The notes below the pieces were generated by a model. The model was not told the origin of the DNA, did no database searches, and saw nothing but the letters and a program-made list of their open reading frames with translations. Positions 24,289 through 31,691 of a stretch of DNA of 64,000 nucleotides are shown piece by piece. The position numbers and the translations under genes are program-made. Each line of letters opens with the position of its first letter. Position 1 is the first letter of the stretch. The stretch is from Microbacterium sp. LCT-H2 (GTDB lineage: Bacteria; Actinomycetota; Actinomycetes; Actinomycetales; Microbacteriaceae), in contig NZ_MODW01000004.1 of NCBI RefSeq assembly GCF_001866135.1, forward strand, positions 124,001 through 188,000. Direction: 5' to 3'.

Positions 24289-25095
24289 GTGCGGCTGATC
24301 GCGACCGACCTCGACGGCACGCTGCTCGACAGCTCGTCCGCGGTGTCTCCGCGCACCCGTGCGGCGCTCGATGCCGCGCGGGATGCGGGCGTCGCGGTGG
24401 TGCCCGTCACCGCCCGCCAGCCGATCGGCCTGCGCGTGATCGCCGCCGACGCCGGCTTCGACGGGTGGGCGCTGTGCGGCAACGGCGCGTACGCGACGCA
24501 CCTCACCGAGGGCCGCATGCTGTTCGCCGAGGAGCTGCCGCCCGCCACCCTCCGCACTCTCGCCGACGCGCTGCGCGCCAGCGTCCCCGGTCTGCTCTTC
24601 GCGAGCGTACGGGAGGGCGGCGAGACGTTCGTGGCGCAGCACGGCTATGCGGCGATCGCGCAGCTGTCCGATCACAAGCGCGACCCCGCGACGATGGGCG
24701 GCGTGCCGCTGGACGAGGTGCTGGCCGCGCCGACGCTCAAGCTCGTGATCCGGCACCCCGAGCTCGCCCCCGCCGCACTCTTCGAGACCCTGCGGTCCCT
24801 CGGGCTCACCGGGTTCGAGGCCACGCTGTCCGGCGCCCCGTTCGTCGAGGTCATGGCGCAGGGCGTCACGAAGGCGACGGGTCTCGCGCGCCTCTGCACG
24901 CACCTCGGCATCGATCGCGCCGACGTCGTGGCGTTCGGAGACGCCCTCAACGACGTCGAGATGCTCCGCTGGGCCGGTCACGGCGTGGCCATGGCGCACG
25001 CGGAACCCGTCGTGCAGGAGGCCGCCGACGAGACCACCGCGACCAACGACGAGGACGGCGTGGCCCGCGTGATCGAGCGCCTGCTCAGCCCCTGA
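24289..25095 (+). CDS. HAD-IIB (Cof-type) phosphatase
   Basis: A 268-residue cytoplasmic phosphatase. Motif I is IATDLDGTLLDSSSAV, motif II is VVPVTARQPIG (Thr), the Lys is in VTKATGLARL (near 195) and the Asp pair is in VAFGDALNDVEML (near 217). Size and cap type match Cof/YbiV-like enzymes acting on sugar phosphates or FMN/PLP-type compounds. The GTG start is the only in-frame start before motif I. Confidence 0.9.
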   Translation: MRLIATDLDGTLLDSSSAVSPRTRAALDAARDAGVAVVPVTARQPIGLRVIAADAGFDGWALCGNGAYATHLTEGRMLFAEELPPATLRTLADALRASVPGLLFASVREGGETFVAQHGYAAIAQLSDHKRDPATMGGVPLDEVLAAPTLKLVIRHPELAPAALFETLRSLGLTGFEATLSGAPFVEVMAQGVTKATGLARLCTHLGIDRADVVAFGDALNDVEMLRWAGHGVAMAHAEPVVQEAADETTATNDEDGVARVIERLLSP

Positions 25096-25110
25096 ACCGG
25101 GCCACCGCGG

Positions 25111-26298
25111 TCAGTCGGCCCCGTTCGGACGCGCCTCGGCACGCGGCGGTCGCAGCCCGAGGAGAGCCAGGGCGCCTGCCCCCGCCGTGAGCACCGCGAT
25201 GACGCCGATCCCGACCGCCGGCACCGTCGCCGTCGCCACGGCCCCCGCGACGAGCGGGCCACCCGCGTCGCCCAGTTCCCGGCCCAGCTCCGCGCTGCCC
25301 ATCGTGCGTCCCATGCGCTCCGCGGGCGTCGATGCCGCGAGGTGCGAGAACGCCACCGGCGTAGCCAGCCCCACCCCGGCGCCGACCAGCACGCCCGTGA
25401 GGCCCAGGACGACAGGCGTCACCCAGAGGGCCGAGAGGCCTATGCCCACGCCGATGAGAAGCAGCCCGCCGACCGCGCCGAGGCGGACCGAGAGCCGGCC
25501 GCGGTCGTGCGCCGATCCGACCAGCGGCTGCACGATGCTCGACACGACCGCCAGCACCGTGACGATCGCCATGCTGCCCACCGTGCCGAGTCCGGTCTCC
25601 CGGCCGAGCAGGGGCAGGAATCCGACGGCCACGGCGAGCGCGCCGGTCGTGGCCGCCAGCACGAGGGTCGGGACGAGGAACCCCGGGGCGAGGAGCTCAC
25701 GTCCGAGGTCGACGAGGGTCACCCGTTTCCGGGGCAGCACGGGCACGGCCGGGACGGCGATCAGCACCCATCCGGCCGCGGCCAGCCCGAGCACGGCGAG
25801 GGCCCAGAACAGCGCCGGGATCCCGCCCGCCACCACGAGCACCGCACCGAGCAGGGGGCCGAGCGCATATCCGAGACTCTTCCAGGAGCCGTAGCGGCCG
25901 AAGTACCGGCCACGCGACGCCTCGTCCGTCAGCCGCGCCACCGCAGCGGACGACGCCGGGGAGAACGCCGAGGCCGCCGCCCCCTGGCCGAAGCGCGCGA
26001 TCACGAGGCCGATCATGCCCGGGGCCAGGGATCCGACCGCCGAGAACGCCGCGAAGGCCAGCAGGCCGCCGACGACCACCGGGCGCACTCCGACCCGGTC
26101 GCTGAGCGCCCCGAAGAGCGGCTTCAGCAGCACCTCGGCGAGGTCGTACAGCGCGAGCGTGAAGCCGAACGCCAGCAGCGTCCAGCCGATGTCCTCGGTC
26201 TCGGCGCCCAGGGCGGCTGCGATGCCGTGCGCGCCGAACGCGGTGGTGAAGCCGGCGAGGTAGAGCGGTGCCAGGCGCGGGCGCGTCGAGGAGGTCAC
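25111..26298 (-). CDS. MFS drug/metabolite transporter
   Basis: A 395-residue carrier with about twelve helices. The loop 2-3 signature is present as PLFGALSDRVGVRPVVVGG (near 62), and a second-half equivalent occurs as PLVGSAHDRGRLSVR. This is the DHA1-like efflux pattern. The start is put at the GTG at 26298; a GTG seven codons earlier is possible. The tail is basic (RPPRAEARPNGAD). The substrate is unknown. Confidence 0.87.
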   Translation of the reverse strand: MTSSTRPRLAPLYLAGFTTAFGAHGIAAALGAETEDIGWTLLAFGFTLALYDLAEVLLKPLFGALSDRVGVRPVVVGGLLAFAAFSAVGSLAPGMIGLVIARFGQGAAASAFSPASSAAVARLTDEASRGRYFGRYGSWKSLGYALGPLLGAVLVVAGGIPALFWALAVLGLAAAGWVLIAVPAVPVLPRKRVTLVDLGRELLAPGFLVPTLVLAATTGALAVAVGFLPLLGRETGLGTVGSMAIVTVLAVVSSIVQPLVGSAHDRGRLSVRLGAVGGLLLIGVGIGLSALWVTPVVLGLTGVLVGAGVGLATPVAFSHLAASTPAERMGRTMGSAELGRELGDAGGPLVAGAVATATVPAVGIGVIAVLTAGAGALALLGLRPPRAEARPNGAD

Positions 26299-26365
26299 AC
26301 CTGATCCTGGCAGACGCACCCTCCGCCTCCGTCGCGCGGGGGATGCCGTGCGACGACCCCCGCCC

Positions 26366-26371
26366 TACGGT
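26366..26371 (+). promoter_or_regulatory. -10 box TACGGT for the NarL-type two-component operon
   Basis: TACGGT, GGAGGG, then ATG at 26378. The purine spacer could also be read as a ribosome site, but it abuts the ATG. Confidence 0.5.
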
Positions 26372-26377
26372 GGAGGG

Positions 26378-27631
26378 ATGGCTTTCACCCGGACGCCGAC
26401 CCTGCGCGACCAGCGCGGCGACCTCCTCCTCGCGCTCGTCCTCTTCGTCGGCGCGATCCTCAGCGCGGCGCTCTCCTCCATCGCCCAGGTCTACGGCGAC
26501 GAACAGGCTCCGCTGTGGACCGCCCTCGTCTACGCCGTCGTGGTGGCGGCGCCGCTCGGGTTCCGTCGGCGCTGGCCCGGCACCGTGGCCGTCGTGGTGT
26601 CGCTGGCGTACTTCACGGCGGTGACGGTCCGGGTACCGGAGATCTACGTCGGCAACATCGCGATGTTCATCGCGCTCTACACGGTCGGCGCCTGGATGAA
26701 CGACCGCCGGAAGGCCCTGGTCGTCCGTGTCGCGATCATCGTCGGCATGTTCGTGTGGCTCCTCATCACCATGTACCGCGACGCCATCAGCGAGGCGGAC
26801 AAGGCGGACGTCGTCGCCGGTGCCATGTCGCCCTATGTGGCCTTCATGCTCATCCAGATCCTCCTCAACGTCTTGTACTTCGGAGGGGCTTACTACTTCG
26901 GCGAGCGCTCCTGGGCGGCGGCGGAGCAGCGCACCGTGCTGGAGGAGCGCACCCGCGAACTGGAGCGCGAGCGCGAGGTCACGGCGGCGCAGGCGGTGGC
27001 ACTCGACCGGGTGCGGATCGCCCGGGAGCTGCACGACGTCGTCGCCCACCACGTGTCGGTGATGGGGGTGCAGGCGGGCGCCGCGCGCCTCGTGCTCGAG
27101 AGCGATCCGGCCCAGTCGGCGCGCATCCTCTCCGGGATCGAGTCCTCCGCGCGGGACGCGATTCAGGAGCTGCGCCAACTGCTGGAGACGCTGCGGACTC
27201 CCGGCGGCGACACGACCGAGCCGGCGTCGACCGTCTCCCTCGACGACATCGCCGCCCTCGCGGAGGCATCGACCGAGGCCGGCCTCCCCACCGCGTACAC
27301 CGTTATCGGCGATCCGGTGCCGGTGCCCTCGCTCGTCGCGGTGAACCTGTACCGGATCGCGCAGGAGTCGCTGACCAACGCCCGTCGGCACGCCGGGCCA
27401 GGGGCGACCGCGGACGTGCGCGTGCGCTACGACGACGACGGCGTGGAAGTCGAGGTCGTGAACACCGGCCGTGCCATCGCCCAGCTGCGTCCCGGCCTCG
27501 GCCAGCTCGGTATGCGGGAGCGCGCGGCGGCCTCTGGCGGCACGTTCGAGATCGCTCCCCGCGCGCCCGGCGGGGTGCGGGTGCGAGCGCGGGTGCCACT
27601 CGGCGCGCCCGTGCCGGAGGACGCCCGGTGA
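26378..27631 (+). CDS. NarL/DesK-type sensor histidine kinase
   Basis: A 417-residue membrane kinase. Residues 10-165 hold about five hydrophobic helices, then a coiled-coil linker (EERTRELEREREVTAAQ). The HisKA_3 box is RVRIARELHDVVAHHVSVMGVQAG (His near 223), and the ATPase domain has LYRIAQESLTNARRHA (near 331) and GLGQLGMRERAAASGG. The absence of a large extracellular loop suggests membrane-stress sensing. It overlaps the regulator gene by GTGA. Confidence 0.93.
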   Translation: MAFTRTPTLRDQRGDLLLALVLFVGAILSAALSSIAQVYGDEQAPLWTALVYAVVVAAPLGFRRRWPGTVAVVVSLAYFTAVTVRVPEIYVGNIAMFIALYTVGAWMNDRRKALVVRVAIIVGMFVWLLITMYRDAISEADKADVVAGAMSPYVAFMLIQILLNVLYFGGAYYFGERSWAAAEQRTVLEERTRELEREREVTAAQAVALDRVRIARELHDVVAHHVSVMGVQAGAARLVLESDPAQSARILSGIESSARDAIQELRQLLETLRTPGGDTTEPASTVSLDDIAALAEASTEAGLPTAYTVIGDPVPVPSLVAVNLYRIAQESLTNARRHAGPGATADVRVRYDDDGVEVEVVNTGRAIAQLRPGLGQLGMRERAAASGGTFEIAPRAPGGVRVRARVPLGAPVPEDAR

Positions 27632-28317
27632 CCGCGCCGATCCGGGTCCTCCTCGTCGACGACCACGCCCTCCTCCGCGCCGGTTTCCGCACGATCCTCG
27701 ACACCCAGCCCGACATCACCGTCGTCGGCGAGGCCTCGACCGGGGCGGAGGCCGTCGCACAGGCCGCCGCCCTGCGCCCTGACGTCATCACGATGGACGT
27801 GCAGATGCCGGACATGGACGGGATCGAGGCGACGCGACGTCTCGTGGCCGACCCCGCGGTGAGCGCCGCGATCGCGATCGTGACGACGTTCGATCGCGAC
27901 GACTACCTCTATCAGGCGCTCGAAGCCGGCGCGAGCGGATTCCTCCTCAAGAACGCGGGTGCCGAGGATCTCATCTCCGCGGTGCGCGCGCTCGCGGCCG
28001 GGGACGGCATGCTGGCGCCCGAGGTGACGCGCCGGGTCCTCACCCGCTTCGCCGGCACGACTCCGGAGACCGGCGCCGCTCCCGCTCGCGCGGTGGCGGA
28101 GGCGCCCACGGCCCGCGTCCTCGCCGAGCCGCTGACCGAGCGCGAGTCCGAGGTGCTGACCCTGCTCGCCGACGCCCGCAGCAACGCCGAGATCGCCCGC
28201 GCCCTGTTCATCGGGGAGGCTACCGTGAAGACCCACGTCTCGCGCATCCTGCAGAAGCTCGGTGCCAGGGACCGCGTGCAGGCCGTCGTGCTCGCGCATC
28301 GGATGGGGCTGGCCTGA
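27628..28317 (+). CDS. NarL/LuxR-family response regulator
   Basis: A 229-residue regulator. The receiver (about 4-120) has DDHALLRAG, the phosphoacceptor in VITMDVQMPDMDG (near 55) and the Lys in FLLKNAG. The LuxR-type HTH (about 168-226) has LTERESEVLTLLADARSNAEIA and ATVKTHVSRILQKLGARDR. The GTG start overlaps the kinase stop. The NatAB-like exporter downstream is a plausible target, as such kinases often adjoin the transporter they control. Confidence 0.94.
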   Translation: MTAPIRVLLVDDHALLRAGFRTILDTQPDITVVGEASTGAEAVAQAAALRPDVITMDVQMPDMDGIEATRRLVADPAVSAAIAIVTTFDRDDYLYQALEAGASGFLLKNAGAEDLISAVRALAAGDGMLAPEVTRRVLTRFAGTTPETGAAPARAVAEAPTARVLAEPLTERESEVLTLLADARSNAEIARALFIGEATVKTHVSRILQKLGARDRVQAVVLAHRMGLA

Positions 28318-28342
28318 CCGGAAGGGGACCGCTCCCCCGCGA

Positions 28343-28348
28343 TACTCT
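28343..28348 (+). promoter_or_regulatory. -10 box TACTCT for the BenE-type carrier
   Basis: TACTCT, 7 bases, then ATG at 28356; this separates the carrier from the two-component operon. Confidence 0.5.
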
Positions 28349-28355
28349 CGGAGCC

Positions 28356-29537
28356 ATGCCCGCCGCCGTCCCCGTGTCCCGTCCGATCGTCGCCGGGATC
28401 GTCACGGCGCTCGTGGGGTTCACGAGCACCTTCGCGGTGGTGCTCACGGGCCTCGATGCCGTCGGCGCGTCGCCGGCGCAGGCGGCCAGCGGACTCCTCG
28501 CCGTGAGCCTCGCGATGGGGCTCGCCTGCATCGTTCTGGCCTGGCGCTACCGGATGCCGATCACGGCCGCGTGGTCCACTCCCGGCGCCGCACTGCTCGT
28601 GGCGACCGGCAGCGTCGAGGGCGGCTGGCCCGCTGCCGTCGGAGCCTTCCTCGTGACCGCGGCCCTCATCCTCCTCACGGCGCTCTGGCCCGCGCTCGGA
28701 GCCCTGATCGCGCGGATCCCGCCGTCGATCGCCCAGGCCATGCTGGCGGGAGTGCTGCTGCCGCTCTGCCTCGCGCCGATCACGGGGGTGGTTGCGAACC
28801 CATGGGGCGTGCTCCCGGTGGTGCTGACCTGGCTGGTCTTCGCCCGGCTGGCTCCCCGATGGGCCGTGCCGCTGGCCTTCGTCGCCGCAGCAGTGGTCGT
28901 CGCCGTCTCGCTGGTCTCCGCGGGGACCCCGGTCGACCCGGCCGCCCTCCTGCCGCGGTTCGAGCTGACGATGCCCGCCTTCACGGTCGGGGCCCTGGTC
29001 GGCATCGCCCTGCCGCTGTTCATCGTGACCATGGCGTCGCAGAACGTGCCGGGCATCGCGATCATGCGCAGCTTCGGCTACGAGGTCCCGTGGCGTCCGG
29101 CGATGCTCGTGACCGGTCTCGGCACGGCCCTCGGCGCTCCGGCGGGCGGGCACGCCATCAACCTCGCCGCCATCAGCGCGGCCCTCGCCGCGTCCCCCGA
29201 CGCCGACCCCGACCCCGTCCGGCGCTGGCTCGCCGGGGTCTCGACCGGGGCGTCCTACCTCGTGCTGGGCGCGTTCTCCGCCGCGTTCGCCACACTCGTG
29301 GTGCTCGCCCCGACGGCGGTGATCCCGGCGGTCGCGGGGCTGGCGCTGTTCGGCGCCTTCGGCGCGGCCGTCCAGCAGGCGATCGACGACCCCGGCGAGC
29401 GCCTCCCCGCGGTCGTCACGTTCCTCGTCGCCGCCTCCGGCATCGCCGTGCTCGGGGTGAGCGCGGCGTTCTGGGCGCTGGTCGCCGGCCTGCTCGTGCG
29501 CACGGTGCTGCACGCCGGCCGTCCGCCCCGCGGCTGA
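28356..29537 (+). CDS. BenE-family benzoate/H+ symporter-like permease
   Basis: A 393-residue membrane protein with about twelve helices. Family marks are PITAAWSTPGAALLVATGSVEGG (near 68), ARIPPSIAQAMLAGVLLPLCL (near 126), TMASQNVPGIAIMRSFGYEVPWRPA (near 228) and GAPAGGHAINLAAISAA (near 262). BenE carriers import benzoate-like acids with protons, but no aromatic-degradation gene is nearby, so the substrate is uncertain. Confidence 0.9.
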   Translation: MPAAVPVSRPIVAGIVTALVGFTSTFAVVLTGLDAVGASPAQAASGLLAVSLAMGLACIVLAWRYRMPITAAWSTPGAALLVATGSVEGGWPAAVGAFLVTAALILLTALWPALGALIARIPPSIAQAMLAGVLLPLCLAPITGVVANPWGVLPVVLTWLVFARLAPRWAVPLAFVAAAVVVAVSLVSAGTPVDPAALLPRFELTMPAFTVGALVGIALPLFIVTMASQNVPGIAIMRSFGYEVPWRPAMLVTGLGTALGAPAGGHAINLAAISAALAASPDADPDPVRRWLAGVSTGASYLVLGAFSAAFATLVVLAPTAVIPAVAGLALFGAFGAAVQQAIDDPGERLPAVVTFLVAASGIAVLGVSAAFWALVAGLLVRTVLHAGRPPRG

Positions 29538-29586
29538 TCCGTGGCAGTCCGCCCTGCGGGGGATGCCCCACCCCGCCCGTGCTCAA

Positions 29587-29592
29587 TAGCGT
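29587..29592 (+). promoter_or_regulatory. -10 box TAGCGT for the leader frame and ABC exporter
   Basis: TAGCGT, 7 bases, then the ATG of an 11-codon frame at 29600. The main ABC gene starts 32 bases further on. Confidence 0.5.
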
Positions 29593-29599
29593 GAAGATC

Positions 29600-29635
29600 A
29601 TGCGGATCACCATCGGACGGAGCACCACGACATGA
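29600..29635 (+). CDS. Candidate 11-residue leader peptide (leaderless micro-ORF)
   Basis: The frame ATG to TGA encodes MRITIGRSTTT. Its ATG has the leaderless distance from TAGCGT, and its TGA overlaps the ABC ATPase ATG (ATGA), so ribosomes finishing the micro-ORF could restart on the main gene. The ribosome site GGACGGAG for the main gene lies inside it (29615-29622). The three final Thr codons could act as an attenuator, but no paired RNA structures are obvious. It could equally be only a 5' leader. Confidence 0.4.
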   Translation: MRITIGRSTTT

Positions 29636-30528
29636 CCACCGGACTGCTGGAACTCTCCGGCATCACCAAGACCTACGGCAGCCGCCGGGTGCTGGACGAC
29701 GTGTCGTTCACGGTCGCGCCGGGCCGGCTCACCGGTTTCGTCGGCGGCAACGGCGCCGGCAAGACCACGACCATGCGCATCATCCTCGGGCTGCTGTCGT
29801 CGGACGGTGGACGAGTCGACCTCGACGGGACGCCCCTCACCACCGCCGACCGCCGCCGCTTCGGCTACATGCCCGAGGAGCGCGGCCTGTACCCGAAGAT
29901 GAAGGTGCGGGAGCAGATCGTCTACCTCGCCCGACTGCACGGGTTCAGCAAGCCGCAGGCGACGGAGCGGGCGACCGCGCTGCTCACGGAGCTCGGACTC
30001 GGCGAGCGCCTCGACGACACGATCGAGTCGCTGTCGCTGGGCAACCAGCAGCGGGCGCAGGTCGCCGCGTCGCTCGTGCACGACCCCGAGGTGCTGATCC
30101 TCGACGAGCCCTTCTCCGGCCTGGACCCCCTCGCGGTGGACGTCGTCGCCGGGGTCCTGCAGGCCAGCGCAGCCCGCGGCGCGTCCATCCTCTTCTCCTC
30201 TCACCAGCTCGACGTGGTCGAGCGTCTCTGCGACGACCTCGTCATCCTCGCCGGGGGCACCATCCGTGCCGCCGGTTCCCGGGACGGCCTCCGCGCCGAG
30301 CACGCCCGCGACCGGTACGAGCTCATCTCCGCGGGCGACGCCGGGTGGCTGCGCACCGAGCCCGGGGTCACGGTCGTCGACTTCGAAGGGGGGTACGCAC
30401 TCTTCGACGCGGACGGCCCCGAGACCGCCCAGCGCGTGCTGCAGTCGGCGGTCGCGCGCGGCGACGTCGCGAGCTTCGCCCCCAAGCATCCCTCCCTCGC
30501 CCAGATCTTCAAGGAGGTCATCCAGTGA
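29632..30528 (+). CDS. NatA-like ABC transporter ATPase
   Basis: A 298-residue ATPase. Walker A is GGNGAGKTT (near 39), the signature is SLSLGNQQRAQ (near 132), Walker B is VLILDEPFSGLDP (near 150) and the switch His is in SSHQLDVVERL. The 80-residue C-terminal domain and YMPEERGLYPKMKVREQ mark the NatA group (Na+ or drug export). It is coupled to the permease gene by GTGA. Confidence 0.93.
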   Translation: MTTGLLELSGITKTYGSRRVLDDVSFTVAPGRLTGFVGGNGAGKTTTMRIILGLLSSDGGRVDLDGTPLTTADRRRFGYMPEERGLYPKMKVREQIVYLARLHGFSKPQATERATALLTELGLGERLDDTIESLSLGNQQRAQVAASLVHDPEVLILDEPFSGLDPLAVDVVAGVLQASAARGASILFSSHQLDVVERLCDDLVILAGGTIRAAGSRDGLRAEHARDRYELISAGDAGWLRTEPGVTVVDFEGGYALFDADGPETAQRVLQSAVARGDVASFAPKHPSLAQIFKEVIQ

Positions 30529-31607
30529 ACGCCTCGACCCCCGCACGGAACGGGATCTGGCTGGTCGCCGAGCGGGAGATCGGCTCCAAGCTCCGCAGCA
30601 AGGCGTTCCTGATCTCGACCGGCATCCTGCTCGTCCTCGCCCTCGCCGGCGTGCTGTTCGGCGGCTTCGCGAGTCAGAACACCGACGCCATGCCCGTCGC
30701 GGTGACCGCGGAGACCACGGGCGCCGTCTCCGCGCTGCCCGACGTCGAGGTGACCGAGGTCGCTTCCCGCGCCGAGGCCGAGGAGCTGGTGCGCGACGGC
30801 GACGTCGACGCGGCGGTGCTCCCGGGCGACAACGCCGCGGGCTACACGATCGTCGCCCTGGAGGATGCGCCCTCATCGCTCGTGTCCGCGCTGTCGCTGT
30901 CCCCCGAGGTCGTGATCCTCGAACCGGTCACCACCAACCCGCTGCTGCGCTACTTCATCGCGATCGCCTTCGGGCTCGTGTTCATGATGGCCGCGGCGAC
31001 CTTCGGCGGCACCATCGCGCAGAGCGTGGTCGAGGAGAAGCAGACCCGGGTCGTGGAGGTGCTGCTGTCGGCGATCCCGGCGCGCACGCTGCTCGCCGGC
31101 AAGGTGATCGGCAACACGGTGCTCGCGATGGGACAGATCCTCGCCCTCGCGGCCGTCGCCACGATCGGCCTCATCGTGACGGGTCAGCGGGAGGTGCTGA
31201 CCACCCTCGGCGCCCCCATCATCTGGTTCGCGGTGTTCTTCCTGTTCGGATTCATCCTGCTCGCGGCGATGTTCGCGGCGGCGGCCTCCATGGTCTCCCG
31301 GCAGGAGGACATCGGCGCGACGACGACCCCCATCACGATGCTGATCATGGCGCCGTACGTGCTGGTGATCGTGTTCAACGACAACCCGCTGGTGCTGACC
31401 ATCATGTCCTACGTGCCGTTCTCGGCTCCGGTCGGCATGCCCATGCGTCTCTTCGTCGGGGAGGCGCAGTGGTGGGAGCCGCTCCTGAGCCTCGCGATCC
31501 TCCTGGCGAGCTGCGTCGCGGCGATCGTCATCGGCGCAAAGATCTACGAGAACTCCCTGCTCCGGATGGGCTCGCGCGTGAAGCTCGTGGAGGCTCTGCG
31601 CGGCTGA
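30525..31607 (+). CDS. NatB-like ABC transporter permease
   Basis: A 360-residue ABC-2-type permease. One N-terminal helix (about 24-44) is followed by an extracellular domain of about 110 residues and a cluster of five or six helices from residue 145 on. EEKQTRVVEVLLSAIPARTLLAGKVIG (near 185) is the typical NatB coupling segment. The pair probably exports Na+, a drug or a cell-wall antibiotic. Its gene ends at a strong hairpin shared with convergent putA. Confidence 0.9.
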   Translation: MNASTPARNGIWLVAEREIGSKLRSKAFLISTGILLVLALAGVLFGGFASQNTDAMPVAVTAETTGAVSALPDVEVTEVASRAEAEELVRDGDVDAAVLPGDNAAGYTIVALEDAPSSLVSALSLSPEVVILEPVTTNPLLRYFIAIAFGLVFMMAAATFGGTIAQSVVEEKQTRVVEVLLSAIPARTLLAGKVIGNTVLAMGQILALAAVATIGLIVTGQREVLTTLGAPIIWFAVFFLFGFILLAAMFAAAASMVSRQEDIGATTTPITMLIMAPYVLVIVFNDNPLVLTIMSYVPFSAPVGMPMRLFVGEAQWWEPLLSLAILLASCVAAIVIGAKIYENSLLRMGSRVKLVEALRG

Positions 31608-31630
31608 TCCCGAGACCCCGCTTTCGCGCC

Positions 31631-31668
31631 GAGACCCCCTGCTGCACGCGTGTGCAGCAGGGGGTCTC
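31631..31668. terminator. 17-bp perfect hairpin between convergent permease and putA genes
   Basis: GAGACCCCCTGCTGCAC (31631-31647), loop GCGT, then the exact inverse (31652-31668). It lies between two convergent stops and lacks strong T-runs, so it would act as a bidirectional GC terminator. Flanking copies of CGAGACCCC/GGGGTCTCG extend the symmetry. Confidence 0.8.
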
Positions 31669-31691
31669 GACGTGTCCCCGGGGTCTCGGCG

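Noticed and set aside
26348..26377. Earlier start for the NarL-type kinase
   Set aside because: It would place the -10 box TACGGT inside the coding region; the ATG at 26378 has the matching spacing.
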